The position numbers were made by a program, and so were the translations under genes. Below the pieces are notes generated by a model that worked only from the letters and a program-made list of their open reading frames with translations, was not told where the DNA came from and made no database searches. Below, piece after piece: positions 1 to 9,141 of a stretch of 24,752 nucleotides of DNA. The DNA is from Pelargonium nanum (lineage: Eukaryota; Streptophyta; Magnoliopsida; Geraniales; Geraniaceae). The stretch is from positions 1 to 24,752 of the forward strand of contig JAYMTF010001267.1 in assembly GCA_036897485.1 (NCBI GenBank), given 5' to 3'. Position 1 is the stretch's first letter, and each line of letters begins with the position of its first letter.

Positions 1-991
1 ATATTTTAATGATAATACAAGTCAAATATACATAGATAGACCAACCAACCTTTGGCAATTCTCATGCACTCGACTAGTCCCTCTCAATAATTATAATAAG
101 CTTTGTTTGCCAATAATGGCCAATGGGAGTTTCTATTATCAACTTAATTACTGATCAAATGTTACCAAAACAAAAAGGACTAGTGAGTGAGTGATGATGA
201 ATTGGAATGAGTGCTCGTGTTTTGTTGTGATATGTTATATAGAGAGAGAGAAATTGGGTGTCTTCTCAAAATGTCAAATCTTTGATAGATCTCACAATTT
301 ACAAATACAAAAACATGAATAAAAGAAAAGCTGAGGCGTGCGTATTTGACAGTCAATTACTCATCATTACAATACACTACAGTCTACACTTCTCGATCTC
401 CTCAATAATAAATTTCCATCCTCTTCCAAATTCCAATACCAGTATAAAACAAATATATATATATATAAATATTTATTTTAAGACAATAATTAAGAAAATA
501 CCTATATTGCATGTAAGTGGCAGTCACAACAACCACACATGTTTTCTATATTGAAAGTGGATGAAGTGAGACTTAAACAAATTTGGAAGAGAGAAAAAAA
601 ATTATGTACCTGAAAATACAACACGTTAACCTACATGCGATATACATGCATTTAAGGTACATACAAAGATCATCCTCCTAAATACTACTACTGTATTTTT
701 TAAAATGAGCTATTTCGAATACTACAAACTAGAAATAAAGCTAGTTCTTTGGTCCATCTTACAGGTTCGATATATATGAATTAGATTTTGGTATTTGTAT
801 GACAATAGATGGAACACAATCGTCCTTTCCTAGTTATTTTTCTGGGTAGTCTCGTGTGGTCAATCATAACAATTGTCTGGAGCAATCATTTTAATCAAAA
901 CTTGTTATCATCCCATCCACCCATGCATGCATATATAATGACCATCATCATTACTATGTATCATGTCGTCTTCATCACATACTACCTTTTA
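1..991. other. intergenic AT-rich DNA, no gene seen
   Basis: No reading frame here resembles a protein I recognise; the longest are low-complexity. A short GA run lies near 241-250 and an AT dinucleotide run at about 452-467. Nothing shows which gene, if any, this stretch would regulate. Confidence 0.6.
452..467. repeat. AT dinucleotide microsatellite
   Basis: A run of about eight AT units in AT-rich intergenic DNA. It is likely length-variable; no function is suggested. Confidence 0.7.
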
Positions 992-1371
992 GAGTGTGTT
1001 TGGTAACACTCCTTCCTCGAAGGTGCAAATAGTATTACTAAAACTTGGTTTGCACAAGTGAATTTAATATTTAATAAAATATTTATTAGAAATAATTTTT
1101 TAATTTATGTCAACTAACAGTGAGAAGTTGGGAGATGATTTTTTATATTTTCGTTTTAGGCCTCATATATTTGGTCTTTATCTGTTTTTTTCTACTTCTG
1201 TTAATTGCAGTAGTTTTTCATTTATGTTAAACTAGACTAAATAAAAATCTTAATGCATGTGTCTAAGACTTAAACCCAAGAATGTAAGCATGCATATTTG
1301 ATACCAAACAAGCTTTAAAAGTTGTTTTGAAACAACTTCTAACTTTTGAGAAATGTCCCAAACGAGCACTC
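992..1371. mobile_element. candidate MITE with degenerate terminal inverted repeats
   Basis: The left end reads GAGTGTGTTTGGTA. The reverse complement of the right end reads GAGTGCTCGTTTGGGA, so the two pair as imperfect inverted repeats of about 14 bp around 380 bp of AT-rich DNA without coding capacity. A perfect 9-bp stem with a 2-nt loop lies at 1319-1338 near the right end. I could not find a convincing target-site duplication, so the boundaries are approximate. A TGTTTGG-type end is common among plant MITEs of several superfamilies, so the superfamily is left open. Confidence 0.4.
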
Positions 1372-2573
1372 AATATTGGGTATGGCATTAGTGAAAAAAA
1401 AATACTTACGGGAGTTGATTAATAATGACAAAAGTGAATGAAAATTATGTGAAAAGCAAACATTAATATATCGAGTTTTTAGTAATGTCATTTTCTGATT
1501 TGGCACATTTTGCAAAAGATTTGCGAGACGATGCAAAATCACCATAACAAAATTTTGCAATGGACTTGACGAGTAGTTTGCGCTGGAAGGAAATGGCCTC
1601 AACCTCCCCTCGCAATTTCGTGAAAGACATGCCCAATCAAAATTGCCTCACAAAATTTATTGTTTTTGAACTTTATTTTCTTAAAGACACAGAATATTAT
1701 TAAATAACATTAGCAATTGTGACAGCCCAAAAATATTAAATATATGAAAACTTTATATTACAAAAATGTAAATTTTCTATTATATAGAATCATAATATCC
1801 AAAAACTTGAGGTACTGGACAGCATGATGGATCTGAATATATAATATCCCTAAGCCAGGCCAGACAAAATGCTCCTGCCATGGATTATTATTGAAGACAA
1901 CACAATCATGCATGCCATCATAGACAAGCCCAAAGCCCACAGACCATCAACTCAACTCAACTCCTTATTCATAATGGCAACTGTATTATATAACTTGAGA
2001 AAAAGGAGTTGCAATGGCAAAAGAACAAAGTTCCAACACTGACATTAACATGGACACCAATAGCCCAAATGAGAACCAAAATCCAGAGATAACTAACTAT
2101 TACTACCATGCAGTTGCAAATATGGAGGAGGACATATTAACAAATCATATCTGAGATCAGACACCCTTGAAGATGATTATCTGCAAAATACAAAACATTA
2201 GATTTACTTGACCAGACATCTCCAACTTTATGTTGAAAGCAGCTGCTACATAATATAATTTGCACAGCATGTACATGTCTACCCACCCTACATCATTGAT
2301 CTTACAGCAAAATGCAAACTATTTATGATATTTATCTTCTTCGAAAGATTAAGAATCATTTGACAAAACATGACTGATATTACAATCAAACAATGATAAA
2401 TGAACTACAATTATGAATCCACTTCAATGTATTTAAATGCATCATACTGTATCACTTTCTTTCTTTTACTCGCCCTAGTAGTTGAGAAACAAAATACAAT
2501 TCTATTAGCCAAAAAAGCCCATTAAAACTAGTACTAGTAATTATAATAATGTTTGCTTCTAGCTAGAGCTCAC
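1372..2573. other. intergenic DNA, no gene seen
   Basis: AT-rich sequence without a convincing coding region, RNA gene or clear repeat ends. A 60-codon open frame on the minus strand near 1758-1940 has no recognisable domain. The part nearest 2573 could still belong to a long or spliced 3' UTR of the RING gene, but nothing proves it. Confidence 0.5.
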
Positions 2574-3005
2574 AATTTGGGTCATAACTCCAACACTCGT
2601 AGCATGACTCAAGTTTAAACAAGTCTGAGTTCGGTTTGATCGAAGTTCTTGTCGACTAACTCATCCCGTTTAATAATCGGATCGTGTTTCGATTAAACCT
2701 GTTAAACCTGCGTAACCCATTTAACTAAATGGGAAATGTTACCCGTTTACGACCCACCCATTTAGAGATATAAATGTAACTATTGAAATGTAATCATGTA
2801 AAAAAATGACACGTACAAATTAAATGGATCAAATACATCAGCCGTGTCGTGTCACTATCAAGTATCAACTTATGTGTAATTTCCTAGCTGTTTAATTTTA
2901 AATGTGTTAGTCGGGTTATGTAATTCAACCGTTTGATAATCGGATCAGGTTCAGATTGACCCGTTTAACAGAATACTAAACGTTCAACGGGAATTGCCAC
3001 CCCTA
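2574..3005. mobile_element. degenerate hAT-type MITE
   Basis: The right end, read in reverse complement, begins TTAGGGGTGGCAATTC, a form typical of plant hAT-like non-autonomous elements. The left end at 2574 begins TAGAGCTCACAATTTGGGTC, which matches the expected TAGGGGTGGCAATTTGGGTC at 16 of 20 positions. The flanks CTTCTAGC (2566-2573) and ATCCTAGG (3006-3013) agree at 5 of 8 bases, consistent with a decayed 8-bp hAT target duplication. The inside is rich in CCGTTTAA and TTAAACC motifs and carries a direct repeat (2666-2707 and 2929-2969). There is no transposase. The decay suggests an old insertion. Confidence 0.55.
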
Positions 3006-3409
3006 ATCCTAGGCATCCACCATGATATGCACAACATAAAAATCAAAGAAATAAAGTAAAAGGAAGTATCAGCTAATGAGCCATACTGAAACAGTCCATG
3101 TCAAAGAAGATGCTCTTTCCATTTCTTAAAGGTGAAAAATATTAACGGATTCTTCCACAAAAAACCAATCTATGGACATATAGAGGGCATAAAAAGAACC
3201 TGTATGTGTATCCCAAGCATTAATGGGAACCATATTGTTTCACAGAATGAACTGAGGTGGCTTATGCTGGTAGTCTGCAGTGCACAATTGGCATAGAAGG
3301 TTTTTTCAAAATGAAGAATCCATGATTTTCAGAAAATCAATTAAAGTTGCAAACTTGCAGCGTCCAGAAAAAGAAGCTCATACATACTTCATTCTTCTCT
3401 TTTGGCACC
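3006..3409 (-). other. probable 3' UTR and downstream flank of the RING gene
   Basis: This lies directly downstream of the RING ligase stop codon on the minus strand. No other gene is seen. Weak splice-like signals (donor at 3386-3387, acceptor at 3200-3201) would allow a small 3' UTR intron, but there is no independent support. A poly(A) signal cannot be assigned with confidence. Confidence 0.4.
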
Positions 3410-4657
3410 TTATCTCAACCTTCTTCTAGATCTGCGGGAACCTCCATCCTGTGTATCTGGGACCCTGGGCACGTCTGTCCTCATTAAAGAATTAGAAGAA
3501 GAAGAAGAGGGGGCTGTTGAATTGATAGCAGTATTTGCCGTCTGGTTTTCCAAGTTCATAGCAGGAGTGGAAACATCTCTACTACTCCTTGACGACAAGT
3601 CAGCGATGGGCACCATAGAGATCTGTGGTTGCATAGCTGCAGCAATGCTTGAAAGTGAGTATATATCATCAACACGCGGAGACCGCTGAAGGCTTCTCCT
3701 TACGCGGCGAGTTTGAATATATACTTCAAGGTCCTGAACTAATCTTGCTGCAGAAACCATTGCAGAATCCAATGCAGATGAAAGTGAAGAAAATGAAGCA
3801 GTACCTTGCAATAACAATCTCGAAACTTGGAAGGAATTGTGCTGCTGGTAGCCCACCATCTCTGAGGCAGACAATGGGGCAGCTGCAATGTTGGTATTTT
3901 CAGCTGTGATATGCATGGCACCGGGATTATGTGACTGTGTTCCAATCCCCAACGCACCAACCATGTTGTTAAATTGCTGAATTCTTTCCTCAAGTCGAGA
4001 AGAGGATGATCCCAGATTAAGCAGTTGTTGCCTCATACTCTCAACCCTTGGCGCGGGCGGTCTGGGAGGAACCTTCAAATCACACTCCTGTTGCTCGGAA
4101 TGGCGGCCATTGTTACAATCCGCATTGCCGTATATCGGAATAATGCTTGTATTCCTCACCTCTCCCTTACATACTGGGCATTCCTTTGCATTTGGATGAA
4201 CATATGACACCTGGTAGAAGCATGACCAACAGAACAAATGACCACAGCACGTTACTATAGGATCTCTTGCCATGTCAAAGCATATATTACAATCGAAAAA
4301 TCCCCCACTGCTGCTTCCCAAATCTTTAGCATCCATCTCCATGGCCAATGCCTTGGCTATCAAATGACTACAATCCCTTTTTCTACTTTTACCACCCTCA
4401 ACCATTGTGTGTCGGGCAGCAATACCATTACCAGTCTCCTCCATATTACCAGCTGAGGACATGGTAATGCGAACTTGTTCCCGCTGCCTAGCCCTAAAGT
4501 TAACAGCTTCAAGCTCCCTGATGCGCTCCTCAATTTCACCATGGGCTGTTTCCAGTTCATTCAGAAATGTTTCTAGTTCCAGGATTGAACTATGCGATTC
4601 CGCAGGTTCCTGGTTCAAATCAAGTTCCAGCATGTCTTCTCTTACGATATCCCCCAT
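3410..4657 (-). CDS. RMA/MUSE-like C3HC4 RING-type E3 ubiquitin-protein ligase
   Basis: Single-exon frame of 415 residues. A C3HC4 RING finger is fully visible: Cys123, Cys126, Cys138, His140, Cys143, Cys146, Cys160 and Cys163, with spacing C-x2-C-x11-C-x-H-x2-C-x2-C-x13-C-x2-C. This is the RNF5/RMA type of RING, which recruits E2-ubiquitin. Residues about 24-62 form a Glu/Leu-rich coiled coil that could drive dimerisation. Near the N-terminus is DLNQEP (13-18), a DLNxxP EAR-type motif. Basic clusters (SRKR near 91, RRSRRRLR at 408-415) could act in nuclear targeting. Unlike the short RMA proteins of about 200-250 residues, it has a long Ser-rich C-terminal half and no hydrophobic anchor. That architecture resembles Arabidopsis MUSE1/MUSE2, which act in immune-receptor regulation; the specific orthology is inference. 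The start ATG has a good context (A at -3, G at +4) and opens the conserved-looking N-terminus. Confidence 0.85.
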   Translation of the reverse strand: MGDIVREDMLELDLNQEPAESHSSILELETFLNELETAHGEIEERIRELEAVNFRARQREQVRITMSSAGNMEETGNGIAARHTMVEGGKSRKRDCSHLIAKALAMEMDAKDLGSSSGGFFDCNICFDMARDPIVTCCGHLFCWSCFYQVSYVHPNAKECPVCKGEVRNTSIIPIYGNADCNNGRHSEQQECDLKVPPRPPAPRVESMRQQLLNLGSSSSRLEERIQQFNNMVGALGIGTQSHNPGAMHITAENTNIAAAPLSASEMVGYQQHNSFQVSRLLLQGTASFSSLSSALDSAMVSAARLVQDLEVYIQTRRVRRSLQRSPRVDDIYSLSSIAAAMQPQISMVPIADLSSRSSRDVSTPAMNLENQTANTAINSTAPSSSSSNSLMRTDVPRVPDTQDGGSRRSRRRLR

Positions 4658-4699
4658 TTTTTATCACAGTTCAAAATCTTAACTTGACACGCCCAACCC

Positions 4700-5032
4700 C
4701 TGATTGCAATCATGTAACAACATCTTAATCAGCATAAATGACCATACAAAAATTCATTGTCTCACTACCCTTTATTTGTTGCCTACTGAAAAATGGGAAA
4801 AATTAAAACTTTAATATTCGAATACCCTTAAAATCAAACGAGCTTTAGGATTAGCTAAAAACCATAACTTTATCCAATACCCAATCCGCAGTTTCTCGTG
4901 AAAACAGGGAGCATTAGGGTTTTCAGGACAAACCCAGAAAAAGAATAGAATAAAGAAATTAAATTGTAAAACCGATAGTGATTCTGAACAAGAAAGAAAG
5001 CAGCGCGAGGAAAAGAGAGAAGAAAGACAAAC
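4700..5032 (-). other. probable 5' UTR intron of the RING gene
   Basis: On the minus strand a donor reading GATAG/GTTTGT lies at the 5033/5032 junction and an acceptor reading TTGCAATCAG/GGG at 4700/4699. This leaves about 42 nt of leader before the ATG at 4657. Such leader introns are common in plant genes. A second possible acceptor (GTGTCAAG) lies a few bases closer to the start, so the 3' edge is uncertain. Confidence 0.45.
4914..4923 (-). promoter_or_regulatory. telo-box-like motif in the RING gene leader
   Basis: The minus strand reads AAAACCCTAA, the core of the plant telo-box often found near transcription starts and in leader introns of broadly expressed genes. Function here is inferred from the motif alone. 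Confidence 0.3.
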
Positions 5033-5280
5033 CTATCGGGTCAAGAAATGAAAAGTGGAGGTGGCGGCTCCGGTGCGGTCCTCTTCCTGTGCTGCGTCAA
5101 TACAATACAGTGAGTGTTGAAGAAAAGTCAGAGAGAGAAAGGTAAGGCCAAAACCGTTGAAATGGAGATGGGTGGATTGGAGAGCATATCAGGTTTTGTG
5201 CTTATGAGCGGTGCACTCAATGCTCTCTTCTGAAGCCAAAGCCAAAGCTGTTTAGGCTTTGAGCCTTTGAGCAATTTAAG
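5033..5280 (-). promoter_or_regulatory. 5' leader and proximal promoter of the RING gene
   Basis: Upstream of the putative leader donor the minus strand becomes CT-rich and GC-richer (CCGCACCGGAGCCGCCACCTCC-like composition near 5060-5080), as expected for a leader or transcription start region. No clear TATA box is seen. The transcription start cannot be placed exactly. Confidence 0.35.
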
Positions 5281-5564
5281 GCTTTGTTTGGTAGTATTGT
5301 TAAATTGTTAATCGATTTAGTCTTATAATGCAAATAGTAGATTTGAGAATTTAAACTTTAATACTTCAACTGTAGCGCAAATCATTTTGTAGCCCAAAGT
5401 TTAATAGACTTTTTTTTTTTTTTCAAAACATAATTGTCATTTCACAAATTTGCACTGCATTCTAGTTTTATTTTTGTCAAACATACATTTTTATCAAACT
5501 CTTTTAAGTTAAGATTTTAGCGAATATAAACTTCTTTTACTTCTAGCTCCAAAGTAGACTTAAG
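5281..5564. other. intergenic DNA with a possible MITE end
   Basis: The stretch begins with GGCTTTGTTTGGTAG, a TGTTTGG end like those of the neighbouring elements, and holds a 13-nt T run near 5411-5423. I could not find a matching opposite end, so no element is called. Confidence 0.3.
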
Positions 5565-5830
5565 GCTTGTTTGGATTGCCTACTTCAATTGTTTGTAGAG
5601 GTAAAATGTCTTTAGTAGTAGATGGAATAAGGTAAAATGTATGTAGGAAAAAATGATTTGTTTGGTAAATCAATGTCTGAAAGAAGGTTAAAAATAAATT
5701 TTGAAGTATGAGATTGTTTGATAAATTTGTCTGAAAGTAAGGATATTATTTTGAAATGACCAAAAAGCCCTTTGTTGAACAAATAGAAAAATAATTATGT
5801 GGTCGACTCTGTCTCTCAATGATCAACGCT

Positions 5831-6030
5831 CATATGTGATTGTTGACAAACAATGTGGTCGTCCTTCTTTGTCTATGATTGGCCCTCTCTTTCTATAGTA
5901 AACCCTTATGTGTGATTGATGACAAACATCAGACTATCTAACTATGTGGTCGACCTTTTTTGTCTATGGTCGACCATCGTATGTGATTATTGGTAAACAT
6001 CATGTAATCTAACTATGTGGTCAACCCTCG
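5831..6030. repeat. diverged tandem repeats, period about 72-76 bp
   Basis: Three units start near 5831, 5907 and 5979. Each has TATGTGATT-x-TTG(A/G)(C/T)AAAC; the second and third then run into CTAACTATGTGGTC(G/A)ACC. Additional single TGTGGTYGACC cores occur at about 5797 and 6073. The units lie within the TIR element at 5565-6349. Confidence 0.6.
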
Positions 6031-6181
6031 TTGTCTATCTCATCTTGCTCCATGGTCAACCCTTATCAATTTGTGGTTGACCTTTCTTGTCATTCTCTTT
6101 CTCCAAGGTCGACAAGATTGGAGATGGAGCAGGAGGATAAAGAGTATGTTGGGATGTAGATTTTCCACAGGAGGTACAATA

Positions 6182-6231
6182 ACTCCCATAGGAGTCTCCC
6201 ACCTCATGTGGGAAAAGCTCCTGCAGGAGCT
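6182..6231. repeat. three consecutive GC-rich hairpins
   Basis: ACTCC-CATA-GGAGT (6182-6195), TCCCAC-CTCAT-GTGGGA (6197-6213) and the perfect 16-bp palindrome AGCTCCTGCAGGAGCT (6216-6231) follow each other with only 1-2 bases between them. They stand out from the AT-rich surroundings and lie inside the TIR element. Confidence 0.75.
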
Positions 6232-6349
6232 CCTGTGAGAGTGGTTGTCTGGAAGTCGGTGCTACAGTAACCCAATAGCCAAACAACTTTTAGGTCAAAT
6301 GTTTGTAGAGTTTGGTTTTGCATGAGGCATGTAGATGAGCCAAACAACC

Positions 6350-7292
6350 ACTTATCAAACTAGTTTATTGCTGTTAATTAATAGTTAGTGGTAACTCCTA
6401 CAAAATGAAAAGAAAAAAAGCATTCTAGAATTATTCAATTAGATTAAAATAGCCTATGTGATGTTATATTAGTCACTTTCACCAACTTTAATACTATAAG
6501 ATAGTATGAATTTTTCCTTACTTCATTTTTCTCATTTTTGATTTAACACGAAAAACTTGTCTCCAACATAATCATGTAGAAGAGAAAAATAGTAATTTTT
6601 TTTATCATTTGAATATTCGTAGATGTGAAACTATAAATTTGACGAGTTGATGACTTGAAAAATATATCAGAGAAGAGAGTAGATTAAGTATAAAAACATG
6701 ATAATCTGTATAAACTAATAATCACATGTTTAGAAAATGAGTAGCGAATTAATAAACTTAAAAAATAAAACAAACATGCCATGTTGCCATGTTTGTTTGA
6801 TAGAGCTAGGTTTGCTAATTGTTAACTCAATACATATGGAATGCTCCTTGATTAACAAACATGCTCTACATTCACCAAAATGGCCATATGGGATTGGGGT
6901 GGACAGGACCCTCATATATATAAATACATGCCATGTTTCCTTCACTAAATTATAAGCTCAAAAATAGAAATGCCTAAACAAACAGAGCTAACAAGTCTAC
7001 TTTTGGATCAATCTTCATCTTCACCCCTTGCTTTTGTACTTCCTTCCTTATCCACTATATATAATATCCTCACCATATTAGCATATTCTTTTCCACACTA
7101 ACTCATTTAGCCTAAAGAAGGAATTCAAAAATACTAACTTTGTAGCCACAAAAACTATCTATATTGTACCTATTTATATTATGTAATTTACATCTACCAC
7201 CATTCTCTTCCAAATATCCATCTATTGTATCTATCTACTTATGGTTGAAGTTGAAAGTGAAACATATTTACAAGGAAATGAACAAGCATATA
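6350..7292. other. intergenic DNA and probable 3' UTR of the callose synthase
   Basis: The part next to 7292 is directly downstream of the callose synthase stop codon on the minus strand and should include its 3' UTR; no canonical AATAAA could be fixed. The rest is AT-rich with no gene seen. A perfect 11-bp inverted repeat lies at 6768-6798. A plus-strand TATA-like stretch (about 6914-6926) precedes a 43-codon open frame at 6970, judged to be chance. Confidence 0.45.
6768..6798. repeat. 11-bp perfect inverted repeat
   Basis: AAACAAACATG (6768-6778) and CATGTTTGTTT (6788-6798) are exact reverse complements around a 9-nt spacer. It could be a relic of a transposon end or a hairpin in a downstream transcript; neither is shown. 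Confidence 0.6.
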
Positions 7293-9141
7293 TTACTCTT
7301 TGTTGTTTCTGGAGGACCGGTCCTTGCTCTGTCCGCCAAGAATACGAGAAATCTGCAAACCTCTGCTGAATGCTTGGTTGAACAGCATTCTTGTTTGGAA
7401 CTCTGACACAAATGGGAACCAAGCCAAGAACGCTACGGGAGTGAATAGAAGCAATCCCATTACTATTTCGTACCCTCGAGCCAGTGTTCTCACTGATCCC
7501 CATACTCCTGTTTTTTTTATCCATGGTTTAAGAGCTTGCGCAATCTACAAAACACATATGCATATATATCATCATTATAATGGATTGGTGCTCACAACCA
7601 CTTCTCAATGAAAGATGATACTAAAACAAGCTTACTTGAAGCATTCCCCATCCCGTCGGCATGAAGGCAAGAATGCACACTATAATGTCCTTGAGTGTCA
7701 TATGAGGAAGTGCTATTAATATGATGAATACTGACAGAAATGTCAAGAAAATTAGACCCTTTATTAGCCTAAACAGAAGCTGGAAGTTTGCACTCAGTCG
7801 TCGCCTTCCAACAGACATTGCCTGCATAATATATATGCATATCAGTGGTAGATTATCAGGCATGGATCAGAACTAGGAGGATTTTGTTACTCACCTTCAT
7901 CACAAACAGTATCAGAATAATCACAAGCCATGATATGCCATAAACCTGTAAAACCATGTAACAAAAGTAAGTAACAACATAATGTTTCTTTTATCCATAT
8001 TTACATATGATGAAGCACATACCAGAAAACTTTTGTCATTGGTGATGTTCAAGTGATACACAAGCCCGTACTGATATATGAAGAAGCGCAATGATAACAG
8101 GATCTCCACAATGATACCACGAGCCCCCGAGCAACGAAGATGCTCTTGTTCCTTTTCCCACCAGGATTCCCAGCTTTTTGCTGGAGGTACACCAATTCCC
8201 CCGCGGTTGCCTATCCATTTGTTCCAATCTGTCCAGTCATCGACAATCTTTTGCCACTCAAACCCGGATGGGTTGAAGAGAAAAGGAGCAAAAAGCCAAG
8301 TCCCCACCATGAACCATATTGATATAGTGATCAACAAGTATGCAATGGCACCTCTGTATGAACTACCAAATATTTGGTACACAACGAGAAGGATCATTAG
8401 TTCGATTCCCTTAACAAAATGGCTGCGCGAGTAAAGCCTATAGTTGTCAGCAAACTTGGCATGGAACACTACAAAGCCACGCCCCGTGCCTCTATATTCA
8501 GCACCCCCATGAAGCAAAGTTCTACCATAGTAGTGGGTCTTTGTTCCAAGTGAAAATGTGAAAAACACTGGGGCAAGTTGCAACTGCATTAGTATGAAAT
8601 CACTCAATGCATTACGGAAACCCCTTTCTAACCCGATTTCCATCATCATAGGCAGGGTCATTAAAAACCCGATTTGCACAAAAGACTGAGAAGCAAGAGC
8701 TACTTGAAGAGGCTTATTGTCTCGAATAGCTGGTTGTTTATTCAGTCCTTCTTCTAGTCCACTGAGGACGAGATAAAGGCGACCATAAAGAAACACATAG
8801 ACTGTGAGCACAGTTAGCTGCCAAACAACAAGCATATATAGTTATTTAGAAAATTATAACGAATCTTGAGAAAACGAGTTGGAGTAGAGAAAAAGTATAA
8901 TTCATACATACCCAGGTACTGAAATAGAAACCAACTGTGGTGAAATAACATGACAACATGCGGAAGAAGTCAAATCTATGTCCAAGCCTGTATATATCGC
9001 GGCTCAATGTCTGCTCACCATTTCCATTGGCTATCTTTGCCTCAAACATTGAGATCTGATTAAGGCCCACATCTCTTCCTTTACCAACTTGGATATATTC
9101 ATGATGAGTAACGTTGCCTTCACGAAGTGTGGAATTGAAAC
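7293..9141 (-). other. CALS1: callose synthase exons 38-42: C-terminal catalytic end and membrane cluster
   Basis: Exons 8912-9141, 8023-8817, 7895-7945, 7636-7821 and 7293-7544 encode residues 1453-1956 and the TAA stop. The 795-nt exon 39 is the longest and holds [34 protein letters not shown] and [26 protein letters not shown] corresponds to the RxTG-type motif proposed for UDP-glucose binding in glucan synthases. Hydrophobic helices in exons 39-42 form the second transmembrane cluster, which is thought to include the glucan-conducting channel. The last residues, [19 protein letters not shown], match the family terminus. Confidence 0.92.

Larger units (their letters stand above)
5565..6349. 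mobile_element. non-autonomous TIR element, about 785 bp
   Basis: The left end at 5565-5583 (GCTTGTTTGGATTGCCTAC) and the reverse complement of the right end at 6331-6349 (GGTTGTTTGGCTCATCTAC) match at 14 of 19 positions. The flanks ACTTAAG (5558-5564) and ACTTATC (6350-6356) agree at 5 of 7 bases, a possible decayed target duplication. Inside are TGGTCGACC-rich tandem repeats and a cluster of GC-rich hairpins, but no transposase. A related copy begins at 24702 and is cut by the window end, which supports mobility. The superfamily (hAT or Mutator-like) is undecided. Confidence 0.5.

Noticed and set aside
258..554. 98-codon plus-strand frame near a GA repeat
   Set aside because: Composition is that of translated AT-rich non-coding DNA (Ile/Tyr/Asn/Lys-rich, no domain).
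3200..3387. possible 3' UTR intron of the RING gene (GTATGT donor, ACATACAG acceptor)
   Set aside because: Splice-like words alone in non-coding sequence are not enough without a transcript.
3402..3689. plus-strand open frames opposite the RING gene (3402-3689 and others up to 4682)
   Set aside because: They are antisense shadows of the intact RING coding region.
5411..5423. T run as a retroposon tail
   Set aside because: No target duplication or body of a SINE or LINE could be found around it.
6970..7101. 43-codon plus-strand open frame starting about 45 bp after a TATATATAAAT stretch
   Set aside because: No recognisable domain, low-complexity Ser/Leu content and TATA-like runs are common in this AT-rich DNA; it also lies in the likely 3' flank of the callose synthase.
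7231..7611. other open frames overlapping the last callose synthase exon
   Set aside because: The frame ending SRNNKE is the conserved family terminus; the others are shadows.
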